DNA of 33,969 bases from JAAFHS01 sp031396505 (GTDB lineage: Bacteria > Pseudomonadota > Alphaproteobacteria > Rhodobacterales > Rhodobacteraceae): positions 1 to 33,969 of the forward strand of contig JANNKX010000054.1 in assembly GCA_031396505.1 (NCBI GenBank). The letters are read 5' to 3'. The notes beneath the pieces are model-generated. The model was not told the DNA's origin. It saw only the letters and a list, made by a program, of their open reading frames with translations, and searched no databases. Shown piece by piece: positions 15,569 to 24,757 of the stretch. Within the stretch, counting starts at the first letter, position 1; every line of letters starts with the position of its first letter. Both the position numbers and the translations under genes were made by a program.

Positions 15569-17089
15569 TCACCTGTGCCAGCCATCGGGCGCGAAAAGCG
15601 CCAGAATGGCAAGCGTTTCCAACCGCCCGACCACCATGGCCACGGCCACGATCGCCTGTGCAGGCGTGTTCAGATCGCTGTATAAAATCCGCGTCGTTCC
15701 GGCAATTTCGGCCAATGGACCCGTTGTCGTCAATGCCGACACCGCCAGAACCATCGCTGCCTCAAAGCTGACCCCGGCAAGTGACAGAGCCATCATCACG
15801 GCCGCAATCGTGATCGCAAACAGCATGAAAAAGATCCAGGCGGTTATCGCCCCTTGCTGCCGCAACCGCCGTGCGCCCTCACCCCTGCCGCCCACCGAAT
15901 TGGGATGCACCAGCAGTTCCAATTCCCGCTCACCATGCCGAAACAGCGCATAGACCCGCAGAAGTTTGACCCCACCTGCCGTAGTCGCCACGCCACCGCC
16001 CACAATCGCCAGCCCCAGCATCGCCATTCCCGGCGTTCCCAACCCAAGCCAGATCTGCGTGTTGTCCCAATCCGACGGCACATATCCTGTCGTTGTCAGA
16101 AAGCTTAGCGTGATGAACAACGCGGCCCAGAACGTCCGCAGCGCGCCAAGAATCGACATCTGATCGGGGTACCCAAGCATTGCAACCCAGTGCCGCAAAA
16201 ACAGCGCCGCCGTCACAAACACCACGATAAAAACCGCCATCCGGACTTCCGGGTCACGGATAATCCGCCCGGCCCGATCAACAAGGGCAAGCCCCGGCAA
16301 TGCGCGGCGTGTCACTGCAACCGTCAGGAATACAAAGATCAGCAGCTCCGCCCAAAATCCGCCAGTTGCCGCAAATTGCGCCCCATCATCCATGATGCCG
16401 CTGGTCGATAATGTCCCCATCGCAAGGATCAGGGCGAATAACCCCGCCTCCCCCAACAGCATCAAGCCGATCCACAGTACCATTGTCAGCCCGAAATAGG
16501 TCGGAAACAGCAGTGCCGCGTGCCGCAATACCCGTTCCGGCATCTGTGCGACCGTGGCCACCTGCCGCGTGCCTGCCGCGTCATGCCCGTGGTTCACCCC
16601 TGAAATCAGTTCCGCCCCACCCAGATTCATCGGTGCCAGAATGGCCAATGCCGTCAGCAGCACAAAGAATCCGCCCATCCAGCCAACCATCGCCCGCCAA
16701 AGATGCACCGATGGTGGCAATCGCCCGACACCATCATAGACCGTGGCCCCCGTGGTCGTGAAACACGACACCATCTCGAACCACACATTGCCGAAACTTG
16801 TATCTGGGACCGCCTGCATTACCGGAACCGTCGCCATCAGCGGCAACACCACATATGCCCCGACCAGCGTCAACAACTGATTGCTCGCCGTATTTGACGG
16901 CCGCCGGTTCGATGTCGCAATCGCGATCAGCCCAACCATCAGCAACAGCGTAATCGCCGCATAAAAAAACGCGCGCGCCGTTTCCTCATCGTTCGTCACA
17001 GCGGCATGAATTGCCGGAAGCCACATTGAATTGCCCATCACCCCCATCAGGATGACCATCGGTGGCAGATCAAGAACGCGGCGCAACAT
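15569..17089 (-). CDS. trkH: Trk potassium uptake channel subunit TrkH
   Basis: This 506-residue polytopic membrane protein has repeated helix-pore-helix units. Selectivity-filter-like loops appear in SCFTTTGATVYDGV, GTLSTSGIMDD, LSFLTTTGYVPSDW and VSALTTTGPL. It forms the K+-translocating pore controlled by TrkA. The ATG at 17089 (MLRRVLDLPPMV) is preferred over 17188 because the longer reading overlaps trkA with a foreign-looking sequence. The preferred start leaves a 7-bp gap after the trkA stop, so the two genes are co-transcribed. Confidence 0.92.
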   Translation of the reverse strand: MLRRVLDLPPMVILMGVMGNSMWLPAIHAAVTNDEETARAFFYAAITLLLMVGLIAIATSNRRPSNTASNQLLTLVGAYVVLPLMATVPVMQAVPDTSFGNVWFEMVSCFTTTGATVYDGVGRLPPSVHLWRAMVGWMGGFFVLLTALAILAPMNLGGAELISGVNHGHDAAGTRQVATVAQMPERVLRHAALLFPTYFGLTMVLWIGLMLLGEAGLFALILAMGTLSTSGIMDDGAQFAATGGFWAELLIFVFLTVAVTRRALPGLALVDRAGRIIRDPEVRMAVFIVVFVTAALFLRHWVAMLGYPDQMSILGALRTFWAALFITLSFLTTTGYVPSDWDNTQIWLGLGTPGMAMLGLAIVGGGVATTAGGVKLLRVYALFRHGERELELLVHPNSVGGRGEGARRLRQQGAITAWIFFMLFAITIAAVMMALSLAGVSFEAAMVLAVSALTTTGPLAEIAGTTRILYSDLNTPAQAIVAVAMVVGRLETLAILALFAPDGWHR

Positions 17090-17096
17090 CAGCGTG

Positions 17097-18473
17097 TCAG
17101 AAGAAATCAATGGAAACTTGCAACAGACGCTCCACCTCGGGCACATCTTTTGCCATCGCGAACAGGGCCACCACGTCGCCTGCATCAATCCGCAGATCGC
17201 CCGTCGGTTTCATCACCTTTTCGCCCTTCATGATTGCCCCCACCAGCACACCTTCGGGAAAGGCAATGTCACGCACGATTTTACCCGCAATCAGCGAAGT
17301 TGACAAAACCTGCGCCTCGATCACTTCCGCTTCGGCATCGCCAATCGAATAGACCCCGCGCACCCGGCCATGCCGTACATGCCGCAGAATGGACGACACG
17401 GTTGTCGCACGCGGGTTGATGTAGGCATCAATGTCCAGCGGCCCCATCAACGGTGCCAATGTCGGATCATTGACCAGCGCAATCGCCATCGCGGCACCCG
17501 CCTGTTTGGCCCGCACGGCCACAAGCATATTCGTCTTGTCGTCGTCCGTGACCGCCAGCACCGCATCCGCCCGGTCGATGTTTGCCTCGATCAGCAGGTC
17601 CATATCCATGCCGTCACCATGCAGCACAATCGTCCGCTCCAGCATATCTGCCGCCCGCTCTGCTGTCGCCCGGTCGCGTTCGATGATTTTCGCGCGCACC
17701 CGGTCGGTCCGCAATTCAAGCGCGCGCGCCACCGCAAGCCCCACATTGCCGCCCCCGATGATGACCACACGTTCCTGCTTTTTCGTTTTCTTTCCAAATA
17801 TTTCCAAGGCGCGGTTCGCATCATCCGAATGCGCAAATACATAGACCTGATCGCCCGGAAACAACTGATCCGCCGGGTTTGGTGCAAACAGGCGTTCCTC
17901 GCGCCGCACCCCCACCACAATCGCCCGCAGCGTCGAAAACAGATCGCTCAGCTGTCGCAACGGCGTATTCACCACCGGGCAGTCATCGTCCAGCGCGATG
18001 CCCAACAGTTGCGCTCGCCCCCCCATGAAACTTTCCGTGTCAAAGGTCGACGGGGCCGCCAGACGCTGCAACGCGGCCTCGGCCACTTCGCGTTCCGGGC
18101 TGATCACCACGTCGATCGGCAAGTGGTCACGCCGGTAAAGATCCGAATAGATTGCGTCCAGATAGCTTTGTGACCGCAGCCGCGCAATCTTGCGGGTGAT
18201 CCCGAAAATCGAATGGGCGACCTGACAGGTGACCATGTTCACCTCGTCGCTATGCGTCGCCGCAATGATCATGTCGGCATCCCGCGCGCCCGCCATTTCC
18301 AGCACATCGGGATAGCTGGCAAATCCGATAATGCCTTGCACATCCAGCGTATCAGACGCCCGGCGCACCAGATCGGCATTCGTGTCGATAATTGTCACAT
18401 CATTCTTTTCGCCCGACAAATGGCGTGCAATCTGCCACCCCACTTGTCCGGCGCCACAGATGATGACCTTCAT
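17097..18473 (-). CDS. trkA: Trk potassium uptake regulatory protein TrkA
   Basis: This 458-residue cytoplasmic NAD(H)-binding subunit gates TrkH. It contains two RCK_N Rossmann domains, with GAGQVGWQIA at about 7-16 and GGGNVGLAVARAL near 235-247. Each is followed by an RCK_C domain, and the C-terminal one holds AEVIEAQVLSTSLIAGK. It follows ntrX after 60 bp. In that gap a G/C inverted repeat (CCCCC at 18498-18502, GGGGG at 18517-18521) could slow transcription. trkA next to ntrX is a common alphaproteobacterial order. Confidence 0.95.
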   Translation of the reverse strand: MKVIICGAGQVGWQIARHLSGEKNDVTIIDTNADLVRRASDTLDVQGIIGFASYPDVLEMAGARDADMIIAATHSDEVNMVTCQVAHSIFGITRKIARLRSQSYLDAIYSDLYRRDHLPIDVVISPEREVAEAALQRLAAPSTFDTESFMGGRAQLLGIALDDDCPVVNTPLRQLSDLFSTLRAIVVGVRREERLFAPNPADQLFPGDQVYVFAHSDDANRALEIFGKKTKKQERVVIIGGGNVGLAVARALELRTDRVRAKIIERDRATAERAADMLERTIVLHGDGMDMDLLIEANIDRADAVLAVTDDDKTNMLVAVRAKQAGAAMAIALVNDPTLAPLMGPLDIDAYINPRATTVSSILRHVRHGRVRGVYSIGDAEAEVIEAQVLSTSLIAGKIVRDIAFPEGVLVGAIMKGEKVMKPTGDLRIDAGDVVALFAMAKDVPEVERLLQVSIDFF

Positions 18474-18533
18474 ACACGCACCCTATTGCGGCCCAATCCC
18501 CCTTCGTCTGACAGATGGGGGCGGCAGGGTCAA

Positions 18534-19943
18534 TCAAACCTCTTCGTCCTCGTCCTCGTCAAAGCGCACCATCCGCCCGCCCTTGGCCGTCGATACCACG
18601 CCCAATGATTTCAACTTCCGGTGCAGCGCGCTGCGTTCCATCCCCACAAAGCTCGCCGTCCGGCTGATATTGCCGCCGAAACGGTTGATCTGCGTCAGCA
18701 GGTATTCGCGTTCGAACAGTTCGCGCGCCTCGCGCAGCGGCAAGGTCGCCATTGCGCCCCCCAGCACCATCTTGCCATCCGTCTCGCCCGCCATGTCCTG
18801 CCCCGGCAGTTCGCGCGCATCAATCGGCCCCGTGCTTTCGCCCAGAATCAGCACGCGTTCGATCACGTTGCGCAACTGGCGCACATTTCCGGGCCAGGGC
18901 ATCGTCTGCAACAAGGCCTCCGCATCCATCGTCAGCGCCCGGTTCGGCAGCCCCTGCGATTTGTGGAATGTCTCGATAAATGCCCGCGTCAGCTCCGGAA
19001 TATCCTCGCGCCGGTCGTTCAGTGCAGGCACCGCAATCGGCACCACGTTCAGGCGGTCATACAGTTCCTGCCGGAACCGCCCCGCCGCAATTTCCGCGCG
19101 CAGATCGCGCGTTGTGGATGAGATCACCCGCAGGTCGACCCGCACCTTGTCCGTGCCGCCCGCCCGCATGAATTGCTGTTCCGTCAGCACCCGCAGGATC
19201 TTGCTTTGCGTGCCCACCGGCATATCGGCGACTTCATCAAAGTAGACCACGCCACCATGCGCCTGCTCCAGCAAACCCTGTTCAACACCGCGTTCCGGAG
19301 TCTCGCGGCCAAACAGCACTTCTTCCATGCGTTCGGGTTCAATCGTGGCCGATGACACGCTGACGAACGGCCCCGCCGCCCGGTTGCCATTCATATGAAT
19401 GAACCGCGCCGCCATTTCCTTGCCCGATCCCGCAGGCCCCGTCAGCATCACCCGCCCGTTGGACTTTGTGACCTTATCCAGCTGTGCTTTCAATGTCTTG
19501 AACGCCGTACTTGATCCAATCATTTCTGACGAAGTCACATCGCGGCGGCGCAGGTCGGTGTTTTCGCGCCGCAGCCGGCTGGTTTCCATCGCACGGCTGA
19601 CCACCACCATCAGCTGATCAATGTTGAACGGCTTTTCAATGAAATCATAGGCCCCCTGTTTGATCGCCGCGACCGCAATTTCGATGTTGCCGTGTCCCGA
19701 AATGATCACCACCGGCACATCCGGGTTATCCCGTTTCACCGTTTTCAGAATATCAATTCCATCCATCCGGCTGTCCTTCAGCCAGATATCCAAGATCATC
19801 AAAGCTGGCGGTTCGGCATTGATTTCCGCCATGCAACTGTCGGAATTTGCCGCCAATCTGACGGCATAGCCTTCGTCTTTCAGAATGTCGCCAATCAACT
19901 CGCGGATATCTTTTTCGTCATCAACGATGAGGATGCTGCTCAT
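18534..19943 (-). CDS. ntrX: Response regulator NtrX without a sigma-54 GAFTGA loop
   Basis: The 469-residue regulator has a receiver domain (phospho-acceptor Asp52 in LDIWLKDSRMDG), an AAA+ domain and a Fis-type helix-turn-helix at the C-terminus (NISRTASFVGMERSALHRKL). Walker A is GPAGSGKE (169-176) and Walker B is GGVVYFDE. Between them the GAFTGA loop that contacts sigma-54 is replaced by FGRETPERGVEQG (211-223), so it is unlikely to open sigma-54 promoters. NtrX partners with NtrY in nitrogen, redox and envelope control in this class. Its start overlaps the ntrY stop by 4 bp. The C-terminus ends in an acidic tail (FDEDEDEEV). Confidence 0.95.
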   Translation of the reverse strand: MSSILIVDDEKDIRELIGDILKDEGYAVRLAANSDSCMAEINAEPPALMILDIWLKDSRMDGIDILKTVKRDNPDVPVVIISGHGNIEIAVAAIKQGAYDFIEKPFNIDQLMVVVSRAMETSRLRRENTDLRRRDVTSSEMIGSSTAFKTLKAQLDKVTKSNGRVMLTGPAGSGKEMAARFIHMNGNRAAGPFVSVSSATIEPERMEEVLFGRETPERGVEQGLLEQAHGGVVYFDEVADMPVGTQSKILRVLTEQQFMRAGGTDKVRVDLRVISSTTRDLRAEIAAGRFRQELYDRLNVVPIAVPALNDRREDIPELTRAFIETFHKSQGLPNRALTMDAEALLQTMPWPGNVRQLRNVIERVLILGESTGPIDARELPGQDMAGETDGKMVLGGAMATLPLREARELFEREYLLTQINRFGGNISRTASFVGMERSALHRKLKSLGVVSTAKGGRMVRFDEDEDEEV

Positions 19944-22198
19944 GATGCTGCCTGTCCTTCTGCTTTTTTCGGTCGGATACGGATCAGGCGCGGCAGAATA
20001 ATCTCTGCCATCGCCCCGGCATGGGAATTGCCTTCAAAGACGGCCGCGTCATGCAACGTCAGCGTGCCGCCATGTTCTTCGATGATCTTCTTCACGATAG
20101 GCAGGCCAAGGCCCGTGCCCTTTTCGCGCGTTGTGACATAGGGTTCAAATAGCCGTGCGCGGTCAGGTGGAAGGCCGATGCCATTGTCCGCAATCTGAAT
20201 CAACGCGCGGTCGTCATTCACTTGAAACTCGATCCTGATTTCCGGTTGAAAGCCCGCTGGCGCGCCTCTTTCCTGATAGGTTTCAATCGCTTCGCCTGCG
20301 TTCTTGATCAAATTCGTCAACGCCTGTCCGATCATGGTGCCATCCACCTCCATCACCACCTCGCCCGCGGGCAGCGATTTGATGAACCGCACATTTGGCT
20401 GGCCGTTCTCCTGCAACATGATCGATGCGCGCACCAAAGCTGTCAGATCAGTTTCCCGCCGGTCAGGCTCCGGCATCCGTGCGAATTTCGAAAACTCATC
20501 CACAATCCGGCGCAAGTCGTTGGTCTGGCGGATAATGACATCCGTGTACTGATCCAGATCTTCCGGCTCGTTCACCTGATCACGGAATTTGCGGCGGATG
20601 CGTTCCGCTGACAACTGGATCGGCGTCAGCGGGTTCTTGATTTCATGCGCAATGCGGCGCGCCACATCACCCCAGGCTGCCATCCGCTGTGCCGACACAA
20701 GGTCCGTCACATCATCAAACGCCACCACATAGCCTTCCAACCGTTGCGCGTCGTTGCGCCGCACCGACATCCGCACCAGCAGGCTTTCCATCCGGCCCCG
20801 CCGTGTCAGGCGCACTTCTTCCTGCACCGCCGCCCCAGAACCGTCGCGCAAACGGTCAAACAGCCCCGCAAATTCCGGTACCACCTGCGCCAGCGCCACC
20901 TCATGCGTCTCGCCCTTCACATCCAGCAGCCGCTCACCCGCCCGGTTTACGAAATCCACCCTGCCCTCGGCATCAAGGCCAATCACCCCCGCCGTCACGT
21001 TCGACAGCACCGAATCAAACAACCGGCGGCGCCGTTCGGTCGTGCGGTTGCTGTCGATCAGGGCCTCGCGCTGGCCCTTCAACTGCCGCGTCATCTGGTT
21101 GAACAAGCGGCCCAGCATCGCGATTTCGTCATCGCCATCCTCTTCGGGCACCTGCACCTCCAGATCGCCCCCGCCCACGCGTTGCGCCGCCCCCGCCAGC
21201 CGCCCCACGGGCCGCGCCAGCCGTTCGGCGAACCACAGGCCCAACCAGACCGCCGCCAGAATAAGGATCACCGCAAACCCAAGGTACAAAAGCCCGAATT
21301 CAAACAGCAGCCGCCCGCGTTCCGATTCCAGTTGATGATAAAGGCGCACGGTTTCCCGCGTCTCGTCCAGCAGCGAAAGGATCGACCCGTCCACATTGCG
21401 CGACACGTAAAGATAGCGGTCCGCAAACGCCTCCAGCCGCACCAGCGCGCGAAACTCGTTATTGTCCCAATCCTGAATGACCACGGTCTCGCCCGCTGCA
21501 GCGCGGGCCATGTCCTCGTCCGAAGGCTTTTCAAAATCAAACAGATACGACCGCTCGCCCCGCGTCAGCAGATCGCCCGCACCATCCACCAGAAACGCCT
21601 CACGCAGGCCCCGCTGAATGTTCGCCTGCCCCTGCGTCAGCAGTGGGCGCAACTGATCGTCCCGCAGAAAAAACGTCGATTGCTTGGCCAGGTTCAGATC
21701 CCCCGCCAGCTTTTCCGCGTCTGCAATCAGATCGCCCTTGTGTTCGGCCTCATAGGCCTCGGCCGCCGACAACGAATTGCCCACAACCCCGCGCACCCGT
21801 TCGGAAAACCAGCCCTCAAGCCCGAAATTCACCGTCAGCACCGCAAAAATCGCGACGATAACCGTGGGGATCAACGCCACGATCGCGAACACGCCCGACA
21901 GCCGCAAATGCAGCCGCGACCCCGCCGATTGGCTGCGCCGGTCGGCAATAATGCGCGACACCCGCCACAGCACCAATGCCGCAATCACCAGCACGTAGAT
22001 CAAATCCGCCAGCAGAACCAACCGCAGCGCGGGCGACACCGCCGATTGGTTGAACGGCCCAAGCGCCAGAAACGTGCCAACCGCCAGCACAGGCCCCAAC
22101 AGCACAATCAGCAGCGTCGATGCGTTCTGCACCCGCTTTTGCCTGCGCAAGCGTACAAGACGCTCCCATGTGCTGCGATGCCCGACGCGGCCTGCCAT
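19940..22198 (-). CDS. ntrY: Membrane sensor histidine kinase NtrY
   Basis: This 752-residue kinase has membrane helices at about 27-48, 62-80, 100-124 and 299-323, enclosing an extracytoplasmic sensor region (about 125-298). A HAMP linker (about 324-375), a PAS domain (about 393-500) and the HisKA box RIAHEIKNPLTPIQLSAERI (His518) follow. The HATPase domain has NLIKNAGEAI and DNGIGLP. It phosphorylates NtrX. The ATG at 22198 (MAGRVGHRSTWERL) is preferred over 22273 because the extra residues have no membrane or family character. It starts 91 bp after ntrC, so a separate promoter there is possible. Confidence 0.95.
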   Translation of the reverse strand: MAGRVGHRSTWERLVRLRRQKRVQNASTLLIVLLGPVLAVGTFLALGPFNQSAVSPALRLVLLADLIYVLVIAALVLWRVSRIIADRRSQSAGSRLHLRLSGVFAIVALIPTVIVAIFAVLTVNFGLEGWFSERVRGVVGNSLSAAEAYEAEHKGDLIADAEKLAGDLNLAKQSTFFLRDDQLRPLLTQGQANIQRGLREAFLVDGAGDLLTRGERSYLFDFEKPSDEDMARAAAGETVVIQDWDNNEFRALVRLEAFADRYLYVSRNVDGSILSLLDETRETVRLYHQLESERGRLLFEFGLLYLGFAVILILAAVWLGLWFAERLARPVGRLAGAAQRVGGGDLEVQVPEEDGDDEIAMLGRLFNQMTRQLKGQREALIDSNRTTERRRRLFDSVLSNVTAGVIGLDAEGRVDFVNRAGERLLDVKGETHEVALAQVVPEFAGLFDRLRDGSGAAVQEEVRLTRRGRMESLLVRMSVRRNDAQRLEGYVVAFDDVTDLVSAQRMAAWGDVARRIAHEIKNPLTPIQLSAERIRRKFRDQVNEPEDLDQYTDVIIRQTNDLRRIVDEFSKFARMPEPDRRETDLTALVRASIMLQENGQPNVRFIKSLPAGEVVMEVDGTMIGQALTNLIKNAGEAIETYQERGAPAGFQPEIRIEFQVNDDRALIQIADNGIGLPPDRARLFEPYVTTREKGTGLGLPIVKKIIEEHGGTLTLHDAAVFEGNSHAGAMAEIILPRLIRIRPKKAEGQAAS

Positions 22199-22289
22199 CT
22201 GCCCTCCAAAGGCAGGGCTTGTGCCTCTGCCGCCACATGTTGTGTCATATCCGGCACGGCACCGGAAAGACACGCACCATGTTGCGGTT

Positions 22290-23654
22290 TTACATCAACT
22301 TGCGCCGCCGTGTCACGCGGATATCGAGGTCAGTGATCTTCTTGCGCAAGGTATTGCGGTTGATGCCTAACAGATCGGCACATCTGGCCTGATTTCCCGC
22401 CGTCGCATCCAGTGCGATTTCGATCAACGGCCCCTCTACTTCACGCAAAATGCGCTGATAAACCCCCGGCGGCGGCAACTGCCCGCCATGCAGATCAAAA
22501 TAGCGCTGTAAATGCCGCGCAACTGACGCCGACAGCTTTTCGCCCTCGCCACCGCCGCGCAGCGGCTCCACCATCGGCTGATTCCCCAGAACCAGCACCA
22601 CATCGGCCTTGCTGATTTCCGCCTCCGCCGCTGTCACCATCAACCGCCGGATCGTGTTTTCCAACTGCCGCACGTTGCCGGGCCAACTGTATGCCCGCAC
22701 AAGGTCACGCGCATCGCCCGACAATCGCCGCACCATGCCCATATCGCGTTCGCCCTTGGCCAGAAAATGTTCGGCCAGCAGCGGAATGTCGTCCATCCGT
22801 TCGCGCAAGCTCGGCACCGTCAGCGTCACACCCGACAGGCGGTAGAACAGATCTTGCCGGAATGCCCCCGCATCCATGCGCGCCGAAAGATCGGATTGCG
22901 ATGTGGCCAAGATGCGCGGCGCATGATCGCCAAGCATGTCCAGCATCCTGACCACCCGCGCCTGCGCCTCGTCGTCGTAATCGGCCACCTCGTCGAACAC
23001 GAGGCTTCCACCCCGCGCCCGTTGCAGCAGCGTCGATGGCCCGTCCATCCCCTGCAGATCCGACATTTGCGCCACGATATAGGGCTGCGTCCGCCGGTCC
23101 GAAAAATCATGGATCGCCCGTGCGATCAATGACTTGCCCGTCCCGCTTTCCCCCGTCACCAGCACGGCAAGGTCCGTGTTCATCACCCGCGCCACCAACC
23201 GGTACAGCGCCTGCATCGTTGGCGTGCGCCCCACCAATGGCAGATCATCGCCCGCCTCACGCGGTGCCACCGGCGCTGTGCGGGCCCGCCGTTTCAATTC
23301 CAATGCGCGGGCTGACTTCTTCATCAGATCGGGCAGGTCAAACGGTTTTGGCAGATAATCATAGGCCTCTGCCTCGGCCGCCTGAATCGCCGTCATGATC
23401 GTGTTCTGCGCCGAAATCACGATCACAGGCAGGCCCGGGCGCAGCTTGCTGATGCGCGGCAGCGCCTCCAGCCCGTTGCCATCGGGCATCATCACATCCG
23501 AAATCACCAGATCGCCCTTGCCCTCTTCGACCCACCGCATCAGCGTCACAAGGCTGGATGTCGCATGCACCTTGCACCCCGCCCGTGTCAGGGCCTGCGT
23601 CAGCACCGTGCGGATCGTGCGGTCGTCATCGGCGACCAGAACAGTGCCATCCAT
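22290..23654 (-). CDS. ntrC: Nitrogen response regulator NtrC, GAFTGA-less Rhodobacter type
   Basis: This 454-residue regulator has a receiver domain (Asp53 in VISDVMMPDG), an AAA+ domain (Walker A GESGTGKS at 168-175, Walker B GGSLVFDE) and a C-terminal Fis helix-turn-helix (NQARCADLLGINRNTLRKK). The region that should hold GAFTGA is shortened to MSDLQGMDGPSTLLQRA (197-213). In Rhodobacter capsulatus an NtrC of this kind activates sigma-70 promoters, so the same is likely here. Targets would be nitrogen-assimilation genes. It starts 2 bp after ntrB and is part of the same transcript. Confidence 0.95.
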   Translation of the reverse strand: MDGTVLVADDDRTIRTVLTQALTRAGCKVHATSSLVTLMRWVEEGKGDLVISDVMMPDGNGLEALPRISKLRPGLPVIVISAQNTIMTAIQAAEAEAYDYLPKPFDLPDLMKKSARALELKRRARTAPVAPREAGDDLPLVGRTPTMQALYRLVARVMNTDLAVLVTGESGTGKSLIARAIHDFSDRRTQPYIVAQMSDLQGMDGPSTLLQRARGGSLVFDEVADYDDEAQARVVRMLDMLGDHAPRILATSQSDLSARMDAGAFRQDLFYRLSGVTLTVPSLRERMDDIPLLAEHFLAKGERDMGMVRRLSGDARDLVRAYSWPGNVRQLENTIRRLMVTAAEAEISKADVVLVLGNQPMVEPLRGGGEGEKLSASVARHLQRYFDLHGGQLPPPGVYQRILREVEGPLIEIALDATAGNQARCADLLGINRNTLRKKITDLDIRVTRRRKLM

Positions 23655-23656
23655 CC

Positions 23657-24757
23657 TCAGTTCTCCTGTTTTGGGGTGACGTCTTTGGGCACAATGGGCA
23701 GTGACACCCGAAACACCGTGCGCCCCGGCACCGAATCAACCGAAATCCAGCCCTCATGGTCCGAAATGATCTTGCTCACCAAGGCCAGTCCCAACCCTGT
23801 GCCGTTTTCCCGCCCGCTGACGAACGGCTCGAATATATCGGGGCCAAGTTCCGGCGGAATGCCGGGGCCATCGTCAATGATTTCAATCTGCAATGGCACC
23901 GCGCGCCCCGGCCCATCCTTGCGACGCAACCGCAGCGACAGGTCATAGAATGTTCGCAGGCGGATCGTCCCCCGCCCCTTTGTCGCCTCGGTCGCGTTCT
24001 TGATCAGGTTCAGGAACACCTGCATCAATTGATCAAGATCGGCAAAGGTCGATGGCAGCGACGGGTCGTAATCCTCGATAATCGTCATGCCGGACGCATA
24101 GCCCATCAGCGCCGATTTCCGTGCCCGGTCCAGCGCGTCATGGATGTTCACCGCCCGCCGGTCGGGCGTGCGCAAATTGCCGAACTGCTCCACCTGTTCC
24201 AGCAGTTTCACAACCCGCCGCGTTTCTTCCACGATAAGGTCCGTCAACTCCCGGTCCGCCGCAGACAGCCCCATCGACAACAGCTGTGCCGCCCCTGAAA
24301 TCCCCGCCAGCGGGTTCTTGATTTCATGCGCCAGCATTTCGGCCATCCCGATGGCCGACCGCGCGCCCGATTTGGCCTGCATCGACCGGCCCAGCCTGTC
24401 GGCAATTTCGCGCGGTGAAATCAGCAGCATGATGATCGCCGCATTGTCATGCAACGGGGCGATCTGCACATTGCACTGAACCGGTGCGCGTTCGCCCGTG
24501 GTCACGTCCACATCGTTGATGAAAATCGGCGACTGGTTCACCCGCGCCCGCGCCACCGCCTCATCCATCGGCGCATCAATCGCCAGACGGTCAAACACGG
24601 GTTGCCCGATCATTGTCTTGACCGATGCATTCAGAAAAATCTCGGCCGCCGGGTTGACCTCGATGATGATGCCCCGCGCATCAAACAGCAGCGCCGGCAG
24701 CGGCAATGACGCCCAGATCACCCCCGGCACCGGATATGGCGGGCGATACGCGCTCAT
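23657..24757 (-). CDS. ntrB: Nitrogen sensor histidine kinase NtrB
   Basis: This 366-residue soluble kinase has a PAS domain (about 15-115), the HisKA box MLAHEIKNPLAGISGAAQLL (His144) and a HATPase domain (NLIKNATEAT, DDGPGIP, GTGLGLALV). It phosphorylates or dephosphorylates NtrC under control of PII proteins. The ATG at 24757 overlaps the dusB stop codon (ATGA), and the PAS domain begins right after it. The reading from 24952 lies inside dusB and was rejected. dusB(nifR3)-ntrB-ntrC is the classic order in Rhodobacter and other alphaproteobacteria. Confidence 0.95.
   Translation of the reverse strand: MSAYRPPYPVPGVIWASLPLPALLFDARGIIIEVNPAAEIFLNASVKTMIGQPVFDRLAIDAPMDEAVARARVNQSPIFINDVDVTTGERAPVQCNVQIAPLHDNAAIIMLLISPREIADRLGRSMQAKSGARSAIGMAEMLAHEIKNPLAGISGAAQLLSMGLSAADRELTDLIVEETRRVVKLLEQVEQFGNLRTPDRRAVNIHDALDRARKSALMGYASGMTIIEDYDPSLPSTFADLDQLMQVFLNLIKNATEATKGRGTIRLRTFYDLSLRLRRKDGPGRAVPLQIEIIDDGPGIPPELGPDIFEPFVSGRENGTGLGLALVSKIISDHEGWISVDSVPGRTVFRVSLPIVPKDVTPKQEN

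Noticed and set aside
18498..18521. Terminator between ntrX and trkA
   Set aside because: CCCCC/GGGGG arms enclose a 14-nt loop and no T tract follows, so a true terminator is not supported; it is noted only under trkA.
20645..22336. Open frame of 563 codons antisense to ntrY
   Set aside because: It is rich in Arg, His, Pro and Gln with no domain, a common shadow of a high-G+C gene. The NtrY frame explains the region fully.
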